Assembly: GCA_963835855.1 (NCBI GenBank)
Contig: CAWIHA010000019.1
Location: 1 to 52,276 of the forward strand
Direction: 5' to 3'
Length of the DNA stretch: 52,276 bases
Source of the DNA: CAWIHA01 sp963835855
GTDB lineage: Bacteria; Acidobacteriota; Terriglobia; Bryobacterales; Bryobacteraceae
Numbering within the stretch: position 1 is the stretch's first letter; every line of letters starts with the position of its first letter. The position numbers and the translations under genes were made by a program. The notes beneath the pieces were generated by a model that saw only the letters and a program-made list of their open reading frames with translations, was not told where the DNA came from and did no database searches. Of the stretch, positions 16,966-25,809 are shown in pieces.

Positions 16966-17726
16966 CGCGTCACCTCTTCCGCCACCGTGGCCCGGGCCTC
17001 ACTGTGCAGTTGGCGCGTGCGGGCGACCAGGTTGCCGGCGCGCAGCAGCGAATCGAAGGTGCCGGCGTCCGTCCACCAGCCCTCGAGATTCGAAAACGTC
17101 ATCGACCCTTCGCGGATGTAAGCGTTGTTTACGTCGGTGATCTCAAGCTCACCGCGCGAGGAGGGCACCAGCGTGCGGATCTTCTCGAAGACCGTGGCAT
17201 CGTACATGTAGATCCCGGTAACCGCGTAATTCGATTTCGCCTTCTGCGGCTTCTCTTCAATGCCGATGATGCGGCTGTCCCCGATCTCGGCGACGCCGAA
17301 GCGCTCGGCATCGGGCACCTGCTTCAGCACGATGTGCGCGCCGTGGGCCTGCGCCTTGAACTGCTGGACCGCGCTCCGGATTGTGCCTTCGATGATATTG
17401 TCGCCCAGGATGACGCAGATCTTGCGGCCATCGGCGAAATGCTCGGCCAGCGCGAGCGCCTCGGCGATGCCACCCTCGCCCTCCTGGTACGCGTAATTCA
17501 AGTGCGCCAGACCGAACTGCTTGCCGTTGCCAAGCAGCCGCAGGAAGTCTCCCGCATTCTTGCCTCCGGTGACGATCATGATATCGCGCAGGCCGGCGTC
17601 CACCAGCGTTTGGATGGGATAGTAGACCATCGGCTTGTCGTAGACCGGCAGCAGGTGCTTGTTCGTGATCTTAGTGAGCGGGAAGAGCCGGCTGCCCGTT
17701 CCACCCGCCAGGACGACGCCTTTCAT
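16962..17726 (-). CDS. rfbA: Glucose-1-phosphate thymidylyltransferase, short form
   Basis: 254 codons. The nucleotide-binding signature GVVLAGGTGSRLFPLTK starts at residue 3, with DKPMVYYPIQTLVDAG and the metal/sugar motifs ILGDNIIEG and IEEKPQKAKSNYAVTGIYMYD. It makes dTDP-glucose from dTTP and glucose-1-phosphate, the first step of the pathway completed by the two overlapping downstream genes. At about 250 residues it is shorter than enterobacterial RmlA (about 290), as in the short subgroup. GAGGGATC before ATG 17726 is the ribosome site. Confidence 0.93.
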   Translation of the reverse strand: MKGVVLAGGTGSRLFPLTKITNKHLLPVYDKPMVYYPIQTLVDAGLRDIMIVTGGKNAGDFLRLLGNGKQFGLAHLNYAYQEGEGGIAEALALAEHFADGRKICVILGDNIIEGTIRSAVQQFKAQAHGAHIVLKQVPDAERFGVAEIGDSRIIGIEEKPQKAKSNYAVTGIYMYDATVFEKIRTLVPSSRGELEITDVNNAYIREGSMTFSNLEGWWTDAGTFDSLLRAGNLVARTRQLHSEARATVAEEVTR

Positions 17727-17764
17727 GATCCCTCAATCATACAACAGGGCGTTGGGCTTGCCGC

Positions 17765-17777
17765 TATAATCGCTTCT
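17765..17777 (+). promoter_or_regulatory. -10 element with near-zero leader
   Basis: A perfect TATAAT at 17765-17770 is followed by seven bases and then the ATG at 17778, so transcription would start at or next to the start codon. No Shine-Dalgarno is present and no clear -35 box was found. Confidence 0.6.
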
Positions 17778-18236
17778 ATGCCCACTCAAGCGACTTACGA
17801 CGATGCCAATCTGATCCTGCGGCTCTACGACTTGAGGCGTGAAGGAAAGATGCGCCAGGCCCGCGAATGGTTCTCCAAGTATTTCTGGGTTTCCTCGATG
17901 GAGGAAGCGCAGAAGCTCATTCCACCAGGCACCCAGGAAAACGCCTATTTCCGTATGGTGGTGAGCTACTGGGAAATGGTGGCTTCGTTCGTGACTTCTG
18001 GCGTGCTGAACCAAGAGCTGTTCTTCCAAAGCGGCGGTGAACTGCTGTTCGTCTGGGAGCGGGTCCGCCAGGTGCTTCCGGCCTTTCGTGCGATGTCGAA
18101 AAACCCCGAATCCTGGAAGAACCTGGAGACCGTGGGGAACGCCTTCATCCAGTGGATGAAAAGCAAGGGACCGGAGGTCTATCCCACCTTTCAGGCAATG
18201 ATTCGCAGCGCCGCGGCCACGCCGGAGAAAACTTAA
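17778..18236 (+). CDS. Conserved-looking hypothetical helical protein
   Basis: 152 codons from ATG 17778 (MPTQATYDDANLILRLYDLR). All-helical, no signal peptide; motifs include REWFSKYFWVSSMEEAQ and YFRMVVSYWEMVASFVTSG, with conserved-looking aromatic residues. It resembles short acidobacterial proteins of about this size with no assigned role. Probably translated from a leaderless transcript. It is divergent from rfbA with only 51 bases between starts, and lies upstream of the Pho pair. Confidence 0.75.
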   Translation: MPTQATYDDANLILRLYDLRREGKMRQAREWFSKYFWVSSMEEAQKLIPPGTQENAYFRMVVSYWEMVASFVTSGVLNQELFFQSGGELLFVWERVRQVLPAFRAMSKNPESWKNLETVGNAFIQWMKSKGPEVYPTFQAMIRSAAATPEKT

Positions 18237-18283
18237 CAGCCGCTCGGCAAGCGGCGCGATCGATACCACGGTCTGAACCGCGC

Positions 18284-18295
18284 TACAATTCCTTC
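18284..18295 (+). promoter_or_regulatory. -10 element six bases before the phoB-like start
   Basis: TACAAT at 18284-18289, six bases, then GTG at 18296. The start point would fall on the start codon and no Shine-Dalgarno precedes it, so this is another leaderless arrangement. No convincing -35. Confidence 0.5.
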
Positions 18296-19004
18296 GTGCG
18301 GCAACGGCTCTCAATTATCGAAGACGAGGCGGACATCGTCGAGATGGTCCGCTACAACTTCCGGAAGGAGGGATTCGAGGTCGAGAGTTTCGGCCGCGGC
18401 AAAGAGGGGCTCGCGCACCTGCGGCGCAACCCGCCCGACGTGCTGCTGCTCGATATCATGCTGCCGGACGAAGATGGCTTCAGCATCTGCCGCCAATTGC
18501 GCGCCGACGAGCGGCTCAAATCTTTGCCTGTGATTTTTCTCACTGCGCGGGGCGAGGAAGTGGATCGCATCGTCGGCCTAGAGGCTCGGCGCGGACGATT
18601 ACGTCGTGAAGCCATTCAGCCCGCGCGAGCTGGTCGCACGAGTCAAAGCGATCCTGCGGCGTCAGACGCGCTCCGCCGAATCTGGCGGCGTGGTCGAGAT
18701 CCGCGGCCTGCGCCTGGACGAGCGCACACAGGAGGTGACGGTCCGCGGCGCGGCCGTCGAGCTCAGCGCGCTCGAGTTCAAGCTGCTTTATTTCCTCGCA
18801 TCGCATCCGCGGCAGATATTCAGCCGCGACCGGCTGCTCGATGAAATCTGGGGTCGTGACTGCGCGGTGACGTTACGGACCGTTGATGTACACATCCGGC
18901 GCTTGCGGGAGAAGATCGAAGCGCAACCGGACAATCCGGAGTACATTGGTACGGTGCGCGGCGCCGGTTACCGCATGATGGCCGCACCGCCCGAGGCCAG
19001 CTAG
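18296..19004 (+). CDS. phoB: PhoB-like response regulator, one-base insertion
   Basis: The receiver domain starts at GTG 18296 (RQRLSIIEDEADIVEMVRY) with phospho-acceptor region LLLDIMLPDEDGF near residue 51. Near 18589 the frame slips by one base: GLEA should continue directly as GADDYVVKPFSPRELVARV. The remainder is an OmpR/PhoB winged helix (VELSALEFKLLYFLASHP, VHIRRLREKI, GTVRGAGYRM). The 709 bp length is one base over a multiple of three, giving about 235 residues if corrected. Its stop overlaps the start of the sensor kinase by one base. PhoB is inferred from the pairing with a PhoR-like kinase and the Pho-box-like site downstream. Confidence 0.85.
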
Positions 19005-20758
19005 TGCCGCTCCGCAGCCTCATTTTTCGCAAGCTCCTCCTGAGTGCATTTGTCCTGATTGCGATCACCCTGGTCGTCCTCGATTTCTATCTAACGCGAT
19101 ACACCGCCCAGCACGAGCGCGATGTAGTTGCCGGACAGCTTGCCGCTGAGGGCCGCATCCTCGCCGGCGAGCTGGCGCCGGTCCAGCCGGTTGCACTCGA
19201 GAACTGGGCCCGGGCGGCTGGAAAGCGCGCGCAGGCGCGTATCACGATTATCGATCCCCGTGGCCTCGTACTGGCCGATTCCGAGCACGACCCGGAGACG
19301 ATGGAGAACCACGGCCAGCGGCCGGAAGTCCGCGAGGCGTATCGCGGGGGCACCGGCTTTGCGACCCGGCGTAGCGCCACGCTGGACGTCGAGCTGAGTT
19401 ACGTCGCGCTGCCGCTCACCTACCGCGGCCAGGCAGGATTCGTGCTGCGGCTGGCGCTGCCGTTGCGCGAGCTCACTGCCGCAATTGCGGCGGTGCGCCG
19501 GCGCATTGTCTCCACTTCCCTCGCGGCTGCCGCCGCCGCGCTTGTAATGGCCTACTTCTTCTCCCGCTCGTTCACCCGCCGCGTTGCGCGGCTCCAGGCG
19601 TTTGCGGCCGGCTTGCTCGGCGCTCGCGTTCCGGAAAAGCTTATGCCGGATGCCAAGGACGAGCTGGGAGCATTGGCGGCATCGTTGAATCAGACAGCGG
19701 CTCAGCTCCGCGAGCTTTTCGACAAACTCAGTCTCGAATCCGGACGGCGCGAAGCCATTCTGGCGAGCATGATGGAGGGCGTGCTGGCGGTGGATCACGA
19801 GCTCCGCGTTACTTTCTGCAACGACGCGTTTGCGCGCGCCGTGGGCGCGCGGTTGCCCGTTCCCGAGCGGCTGCCCGTGTTGGAACTGGTGCGCGACCCC
19901 GCGTTCCTCGACATGCTCAGCCGTGTGCTGGTGACGCACGAAACTGTCAAACAGCGGCTTCAGCTCTCGGCCGCCGACGGGAGGTCGTTCGAGGTTCAGG
20001 CGGCTCCGCTCGCGGGCCAAACACGCCGCGGCGCGCTCGCCATCCTGCACGATATCACCGACCTCGAGCGCCTCGAGCGCATTCGGAAGGATTTCGTCGC
20101 AAACGTCTCACATGAGCTGCGAACCCCACTCACCGCGATTCGCGGTTACGCCGAGACGCTGCTCGACGGCGCGCTCGAAGACCCCGAAAACAACCGCAAA
20201 TTCCTTGACGTAATCCGGGCGCACGCAATTCGGCTGAACAACATCGCCTCCGACCTGCTCATCCTGTCCGAACTCGAATCGGGCCAGCCGGTGACCGCGC
20301 CGGAGCCGGTTTCGATCCGCGAGGCGCTCGAAGCTGCCTTGCACACGGCGGAATCCGAGGCGCGGGTGCGGGGCATCACATTGCATGCCGGCGCGCTCGA
20401 TGCCGGCGAAGTGCTTGGCCACCGCATCCGGCTCGAACAAGCGCTCGTCAATTTGCTGGATAATGCCGTCAAGTTCAACCGCCCGGGCGGCGAGGTTCGC
20501 ATCGAAGCCGCCTGGACGGCGGACGGCAAGGCCCGGATCTCGATCGCCGATACCGGTGTCGGCATTCCCAGTGACGATCTTCCGCGCATTTTCGAGCGCT
20601 TCTATCGCGTGGACAAGGCGCGATCGCGCGAGGTCGGCGGAACAGGCCTTGGGCTTTCGATCGTCAAGCATGTCGTCGAGCGAATGGGCGGAACCATCAC
20701 GGTAGCGAGCGAGTTGGGGAAGGGCTCGTGCTTCGTGGTGGAGCTGCCCGCCGTTTGA
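19004..20758 (+). CDS. phoR: PhoR-like sensor histidine kinase
   Basis: 584 codons from GTG 19004. There are two membrane helices (residues about 6-28 and 165-185) around a short periplasmic domain. A HAMP segment follows, then a PAS domain (EAILASMMEGVLAVDHE), the HisKA box FVANVSHELRTPLTAIRGYA with the phosphorylated His near residue 369, and the ATPase boxes NLLDNAVKFN, DTGVGIP and GGTGLGLSIVKH. Domain order and size match PhoR, which senses phosphate through the Pst/PhoU system. No pst genes are in the window. Confidence 0.9.
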   Translation: MPLRSLIFRKLLLSAFVLIAITLVVLDFYLTRYTAQHERDVVAGQLAAEGRILAGELAPVQPVALENWARAAGKRAQARITIIDPRGLVLADSEHDPETMENHGQRPEVREAYRGGTGFATRRSATLDVELSYVALPLTYRGQAGFVLRLALPLRELTAAIAAVRRRIVSTSLAAAAAALVMAYFFSRSFTRRVARLQAFAAGLLGARVPEKLMPDAKDELGALAASLNQTAAQLRELFDKLSLESGRREAILASMMEGVLAVDHELRVTFCNDAFARAVGARLPVPERLPVLELVRDPAFLDMLSRVLVTHETVKQRLQLSAADGRSFEVQAAPLAGQTRRGALAILHDITDLERLERIRKDFVANVSHELRTPLTAIRGYAETLLDGALEDPENNRKFLDVIRAHAIRLNNIASDLLILSELESGQPVTAPEPVSIREALEAALHTAESEARVRGITLHAGALDAGEVLGHRIRLEQALVNLLDNAVKFNRPGGEVRIEAAWTADGKARISIADTGVGIPSDDLPRIFERFYRVDKARSREVGGTGLGLSIVKHVVERMGGTITVASELGKGSCFVVELPAV

Positions 20759-20780
20759 TGCGCTGCGCGCAACAGAACTT

Positions 20781-20797
20781 TTAACACTCTTGTAACA
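20781..20797 (+). promoter_or_regulatory. Pho-box-like direct repeat upstream of porin
   Basis: TTAACA (20781-20786), five bases, GTAACA (20792-20797). An earlier AACA at 20771 extends the roughly 11-base phasing. PhoB/PhoP-type regulators bind such direct repeats one helical turn apart. It lies between phoR and the porin start at 20842, so control of the porin by the adjacent pair is plausible but untested. Confidence 0.5.
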
Positions 20798-20803
20798 ATT
20801 GCC

Positions 20804-20817
20804 TCACAGTCTTGTGA
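20804..20817 (+). repeat. Short perfect inverted repeat in porin leader
   Basis: TCACA (20804-20808), four bases, TGTGA (20813-20817), 24 bases before the porin ATG. It could be a small RNA hairpin or a protein-binding site. Confidence 0.35.
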
Positions 20818-20841
20818 TGAGCAGCCGCTACCTTGGGGAGC

Positions 20842-22377
20842 ATGAAGCACATTAGGTTACTCTTGCTATTCGTGTGGATGTTTCCGGTGTTCTGTCTGGC
20901 ACAGGGACCGGCACCGGCCGATGATGTCACAAAGCTGCGCGAACAGGTCGCCACTCAGCAGAAACAGATCGATGATCTGCGTGCGGCGCTTGAAGCACAG
21001 CAGAAGGCGCTCGATCGAATCGCTGCGAGCGCTGTAACAACCCCAGTACAGATGCCGCCGTCCGGGATGGCGCCAACCCAGAAACCACCAGCGATCGATG
21101 AGAAAGGCGTTCCTTATTCGCCCTTATCGTTCCACATCGGTGGCGCCGATTTCACGCCGGTCGGCTTCATGGATTTCACGTCCGTGTTCCGCTCGACGAA
21201 CGTCGGCAGCGGAATCGGAACCTCGTTCGGCGCCCTTCCTTTTAGCAATGCGGCAGCGGGCAAGCTGACGGAAAACCGGTTCAGCGCACAGAACTCGCGC
21301 ATCGGGCTGAAGGTCAATGGCGATTTTGGAAAGAACCAGGTCACTGGCTATGTAGAGGCTGACTTTTTGGGCAATGCGGCCAATAGCCTCTTTGTCACCA
21401 GCAATGCGAATACCTTGCGCATGCGGCTCTATTGGGTCGATCTGCGGAGAGGGAAGTGGGAGGTTTTGGGCGGGCAGTCGTGGAGCTTGCTGACGCCGAA
21501 CCGCGTGGGCCTCTCACCGATGCCATCGGACATCTTCTACTCGCAGGACATGGACACGAACTATCAAGTGGGCCTCACGTGGGCGCGCCAGGCACAGTTC
21601 CGTGTCGTGTACCACGCGGATAAGAACTGGACGATCGGTCTCTCCGCGGAGAACCCGGAACAGTACGTCACCAGTGGAGTGACATTCCCGTCCGCTTTTG
21701 CCTCTCAGATCGATGCCAACGGCAGCGCTACGTCGGTCCCCAACGTGCGGCCCGATCTCATCGCCAAAATCGCGTACGACACCGATGTCAGCGGGAAGCA
21801 TATGCACGTCGAAGTCGCGGGCTTGTCGCGCTCCTTCAAGACGGAGTTTTCAAACCTGAGCGGCTCCTCGCACATCGAAGCCGGCGGCGGATCGTTCAAT
21901 ACTGTGCTGGAACTGGCGAAGAACTTCCGTTTCGTCCTGACCTCTTTTTACAGCAGCGGCGGCGGCCGTTACATCTTCAATCTGGGCCCCGATCTGATCG
22001 TGAGGCCTGATGGCACCCTCTCACCCGTTCATTCGATGTCCGGTATTGGGGGCTTCGAGTACCAGATCGATCCCAAGTCGTTCCTCTACGCCTATTACGG
22101 CGGGGCCTACTTCCGGCGCAATTATGGATTCGGTGGGACTCCCGCGGCCTACTTCGGTTTCGGTTTCCCCGGCTCGACGACCAGTGCCAACCGGGAAATT
22201 CAGGAGCCAACATTCGGCTACACCAACACATTCTGGAAGAACAAGAATTACGGCGCCCTACAGTTGATCACCCAGTATTCCTACGTGACCAGGCACCCGT
22301 GGGCTGTTGCCGCGGGAACCCCTGTGGAAGCACATTCACACATGATATTCGCCGACCTGCGGTACGTGCTGCCGTAG
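20842..22377 (+). CDS. Outer-membrane porin with N-terminal coiled coil
   Basis: 511 codons from ATG 20842, preceded by GGGGAG. A signal peptide (KHIRLLLLFVWMFPVFCLAQ) is followed by a short coiled coil (KLREQVATQQKQIDDLRAAL), then alternating beta-strand sequence to the end: DFTPVGFMDFTSVFRS, RIGLKVNGDFG, VEADFLG, MRLYWVDLRRGKWEVLGGQ. This is the layout of DcaP-like or related trimeric porins. A Pho-box-like site upstream and the adjacent phoB-phoR pair suggest phosphate-dependent expression, perhaps for uptake of phosphate or other anions. Confidence 0.82.
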   Translation: MKHIRLLLLFVWMFPVFCLAQGPAPADDVTKLREQVATQQKQIDDLRAALEAQQKALDRIAASAVTTPVQMPPSGMAPTQKPPAIDEKGVPYSPLSFHIGGADFTPVGFMDFTSVFRSTNVGSGIGTSFGALPFSNAAAGKLTENRFSAQNSRIGLKVNGDFGKNQVTGYVEADFLGNAANSLFVTSNANTLRMRLYWVDLRRGKWEVLGGQSWSLLTPNRVGLSPMPSDIFYSQDMDTNYQVGLTWARQAQFRVVYHADKNWTIGLSAENPEQYVTSGVTFPSAFASQIDANGSATSVPNVRPDLIAKIAYDTDVSGKHMHVEVAGLSRSFKTEFSNLSGSSHIEAGGGSFNTVLELAKNFRFVLTSFYSSGGGRYIFNLGPDLIVRPDGTLSPVHSMSGIGGFEYQIDPKSFLYAYYGGAYFRRNYGFGGTPAAYFGFGFPGSTTSANREIQEPTFGYTNTFWKNKNYGALQLITQYSYVTRHPWAVAAGTPVEAHSHMIFADLRYVLP

Positions 22378-22650
22378 CCCGCGGTTTTCGCCCCTCATCA
22401 CACGTGGCCGGGCGCTTGAGCCTGCGCGAGCGGCTTCGTGTAGGGGCTGGCTTTCCCCTTATCTCCTTGCAGCGGCGGTTCGGTGCAGCGGACACCGGAC
22501 CGCGCGCCTCAGGGGGCTGAGCCGTAATTCTCTGGCAGCAGTCCTAAGATAATCTTGTTTGCCGACGCGAAGGTGCGCTCTCGGCTATCACCACTGAGGT
22601 GCGTTTAGTCGCGGTGCCCTCGCGCACGGCCGTCCCGCTCCGGCACGGAG

Positions 22651-23196
22651 CTACCGGGCTGCGACGCGGGTCTGTTTGAGTACTTGGATTGCGGCGCGGC
22701 AGAACGCCGGTAGATCGTCCGGCTTGCGCGAAGTCACCAGGTTGCCGTCGATGACGATTTCGGCGTCCTCCCAGTGCGCTCCTGCGTTCACCAGGTCATC
22801 TTGGATGGCAAAGAAGCTCGTAACCCTGCGCCCCTTGAGGATCCCCGCCGAGCAAAGCACCCATCCGCCGTGGCAGATCGAAGCGATCAGCTTGCCCTGC
22901 GCGTCGAGATCTTTGACGAACTGGTTCGCTTGCGCGTGCCGCCGGATGTGGTCGGGCGCGTAGCCCCCGGGAATCACCACGCCATCGAAGTCCTGGGCCC
23001 TCACCTGATCGTAGGACTTGTCGCAAACCACCGGATAGCCGTGGCGGCCCGGATAGGTCTCGCCGGCTGTCGCGCCCACGGTAACGACTTCGGCCCCGGC
23101 CTCCTTGAAGCGGTAATACGGATACCAGACCTCCAGGTCCTGATAGAGCTGATCCACAAGAATTGCGATGCGCTTTCCCCCGAGTTCCATATGCAT
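22651..23196 (-). CDS. DJ-1/PfpI-family protein
   Basis: 181 codons. The class I glutamine-amidotransferase-like fold shows the nucleophile elbow SICHGG with Cys108, preceded by VVIPGGYAPD and followed by the KLITS-type VTSFFAIQDDLVNAG block. Family members include PfpI-like proteases and YhbO/YajL glyoxalases or deglycases; the specific activity cannot be decided from sequence. Cytosolic, no signal peptide. The 273 bases to the porin end hold no gene. Confidence 0.88.
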   Translation of the reverse strand: MHMELGGKRIAILVDQLYQDLEVWYPYYRFKEAGAEVVTVGATAGETYPGRHGYPVVCDKSYDQVRAQDFDGVVIPGGYAPDHIRRHAQANQFVKDLDAQGKLIASICHGGWVLCSAGILKGRRVTSFFAIQDDLVNAGAHWEDAEIVIDGNLVTSRKPDDLPAFCRAAIQVLKQTRVAAR

Positions 23197-23285
23197 TTAT
23201 TGTAACGGCCGCGGCGGGAAAACGGATTGTCTTGAGCCAACAGGCCCGTGGTCCGTCCGTAGCGCCCGGCGGCACCGCCGTCTGC

Positions 23286-25724
23286 CTACACGTCCAAGTT
23301 CTTGACGTCCAGCGCGTTCTCTTCGATGAATTTGCGGCGGTTCTCGACGTCTTCGCCCATCAGGGTCGTGAAGATCTCGTTGGCCTCGACAGCGTCTTCC
23401 GAGCGGACTTGCAGCAGTGTGCGCGCCTCGGCGTTCATCGTCGTTTCCCAGAGCTGTTCCGCGTTCATCTCGCCGAGGCCCTTGTAGCGCGTCACGGATG
23501 CGTCGCGCACGCCCTCGCCCTTGATGTACTCGAGCAGGCCGCGCCAGTCGGGGCGCGTCTCGCGGCTCCCATCCTTCACCACAACGAAGGGGGGGCGGTT
23601 GTGCAGGGCGATCTGTTTAGCGATATTGCGCAGGCGCCTGTACTCAGGCAGCGTAGCGAGCTCGACCCCGATGAAGCGCTCGGCATTCGTCACATCGTGA
23701 AAGCTCACAATCCACGCCGAGTGCTCCTCGTCACGATTCATTCGCGGCTCGATCTTCATCGCCTTCAGCTTCTCGATCAACGGCACCAGGTTCCGCTCCT
23801 CGGTGAAATCGGCCTTCGAGTCGATCTTCAAAGCGGGGTCGGCCAGGACCTCGACGACCCGCGGATCGCGCACCTTGCGCTCGACGCGCTCGAACTGGTG
23901 CTGGAACTCATCGAGCAGGTTGAGGAAGTTGCGCAGCTCGGGCCCCTCCAGGCGCACCACCGCGCCGGAGCCATTCGAGCCTACTTCAACCGCCAGGTTC
24001 TCAGTCGCGCGCCGCAGGATCTCTCGCAGGAACTCCTTTTCGTTCTTGATGTACTTCTCGCTCTTGCCCTTCTTGATGCGGTAGAGCGGCGGCTGCGCCA
24101 CAAACACGTTGCCGCGCATGATGAGCTCCTGCATCTGCCGGTAGAAGAAAGTCAGCAGCAGCGTGCGGATGTGCGAGCCATCCACGTCGGCATCGGTCAT
24201 GATGATGATCTTGCCGTAGCGCAGCTTGGTGATGTCGAAGTCCTCGCGGATGCCCGTGCCGAGCGCGGTGATCATGGTGCGGATTTCCTCGTGGCCGAGC
24301 ATCTTGTCGGTGCGCGCTTTCTCCACGTTGAGTATCTTGCCCTTAAGCGGCAGGATGGCCTGATACTTCCGGTCCCGCCCCTGCTTGGCGGTGCCGCCGG
24401 CTGATTCGCCCTCCACCAGGAACAACTCGCAGCGCTCGGGGTCCTTCTCCTGGCAATCGGCAAGCTTCCCCGGCAAACCGCCGGAGTCAAGCGCGCCCTT
24501 GCGGCGCGTCAGGTCGCGCGCGCGCCGCGCTGCATCGCGGGCCCGTGCCGCATCGATCGCCTTGCCAACGATCTTCCGCATCACCGGCGGGTGCTTATCA
24601 AAGTACTCACTCAATTTCTCGTGGACGAACTGGACCACAAAGCCGCTGATGTCGCTATTCAGCTTGCCCTTGGTCTGGCCTTCAAACTGCGGTTGCGGCA
24701 GCTTGACGCTGACCACGGCAGTGAGGCCCTCGCGCACGTCGTCGCCGGTCAGGTTCTCCTTCACGTCCTTGAAGAGCCCAGACTGCTGCCCGTAGGTGTT
24801 GATGACGCGCGTTAGCGCGCTGCGGAAACCGGTCAGATGCGCGCCGCCATCAACGGTGTTGATATTGTTCGCGAAGCTGAAAATGTTCTCGCTGTAGCCG
24901 TCGTTGTACTGGAAAGCCACTTCCATCGTGAGAACGCCGCCGTTCGGCAGCTCCCGCGTGCCCTCGAAATAGATCGGCCTATCGTGTAGCACCGTCTTGC
25001 CGCGATTCAAATGCTTAACGAACTCCGCGATGCCGCCGCTGTAAAAGAACTCGTGCGACTTCGGCGGGTCCACGCGCTCATCGCTGAGCGTGATTCTCAA
25101 GCCCTTGTTCAAGAACGCCATCTCGCGCAGCCTCTGCGACAGGATGTCGAAGCTGAATTCGGTGGCATCCATGATAGTCGCATCGGGCTTGAAGGTGATT
25201 TTCGTCCCCGTCTTCCTGCCCGCCTTGCCCTTCCGCTCGAGCGGTCCTTTCGGCACTCCGCGCTCGTACTCCTGCTCCCAGGTGAATCCGTCGCGCCAGA
25301 TCTCCAGCTCGAGCCGTTCAGAAAGCGCGTTGACGCAGCTCACGCCCACCCCATGCAGGCCGCCCGAAACCTTGTAGCTCTTCGTGTCAAACTTACCCCC
25401 GGCATGCAATTTCGTCATCACGACCTCAGCCGCAGATACGCCTTCTTCCTGGTGCATATCCACCGGGATCCCCCGCCCGTTGTCGATGACGGTGATTGAG
25501 TTATCGCTGCGGATTGTGACGTGGATTTCGGTGCAATAGCCAGCCAGAGCCTCATCTACCGAGTTGTCCACAACTTCGTAGACCAGGTGATGGAGACCGG
25601 TCTCGCCGGTCGAGCCAATATACATAGCCGGGCGCAGGCGTACCGCCTCCAACCCCTCCAGCACTTTGATGCTGGTGGAGTCGTAGATATCACCGCTGGG
25701 AGGTTGTAGATCCTCAGTTGCCAT
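23286..25724 (-). CDS. gyrB: DNA gyrase subunit B
   Basis: 812 codons from ATG 25724. GHKL ATPase motifs are EVVDNSVDEALAG, DNGRGIPVDMH and SGGLHGVGVSCVNALS. The Toprim block is EGESAGGTAKQGRDRKYQA, with the metal aspartates in MTDADVDGSHIRTLLL. QTKGKLNS is the gyrase/topo IV linker. The C-terminal part has an insertion of about 170 residues between the Toprim and tail regions, as in many Gram-negative GyrB proteins, so it is a long form. It is third in the dnaA-dnaN-gyrB run; recF, often between dnaN and gyrB, is absent here. Confidence 0.96.
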   Translation of the reverse strand: MATEDLQPPSGDIYDSTSIKVLEGLEAVRLRPAMYIGSTGETGLHHLVYEVVDNSVDEALAGYCTEIHVTIRSDNSITVIDNGRGIPVDMHQEEGVSAAEVVMTKLHAGGKFDTKSYKVSGGLHGVGVSCVNALSERLELEIWRDGFTWEQEYERGVPKGPLERKGKAGRKTGTKITFKPDATIMDATEFSFDILSQRLREMAFLNKGLRITLSDERVDPPKSHEFFYSGGIAEFVKHLNRGKTVLHDRPIYFEGTRELPNGGVLTMEVAFQYNDGYSENIFSFANNINTVDGGAHLTGFRSALTRVINTYGQQSGLFKDVKENLTGDDVREGLTAVVSVKLPQPQFEGQTKGKLNSDISGFVVQFVHEKLSEYFDKHPPVMRKIVGKAIDAARARDAARRARDLTRRKGALDSGGLPGKLADCQEKDPERCELFLVEGESAGGTAKQGRDRKYQAILPLKGKILNVEKARTDKMLGHEEIRTMITALGTGIREDFDITKLRYGKIIIMTDADVDGSHIRTLLLTFFYRQMQELIMRGNVFVAQPPLYRIKKGKSEKYIKNEKEFLREILRRATENLAVEVGSNGSGAVVRLEGPELRNFLNLLDEFQHQFERVERKVRDPRVVEVLADPALKIDSKADFTEERNLVPLIEKLKAMKIEPRMNRDEEHSAWIVSFHDVTNAERFIGVELATLPEYRRLRNIAKQIALHNRPPFVVVKDGSRETRPDWRGLLEYIKGEGVRDASVTRYKGLGEMNAEQLWETTMNAEARTLLQVRSEDAVEANEIFTTLMGEDVENRRKFIEENALDVKNLDV

Positions 25725-25809
25725 CAAAACCTCGAAACATGCTCATTGCTCGTGGCTGATGCCCGCAGAGTTATATTCTGTCCACACGCGACGGGCTACA
25801 CACAATCAG

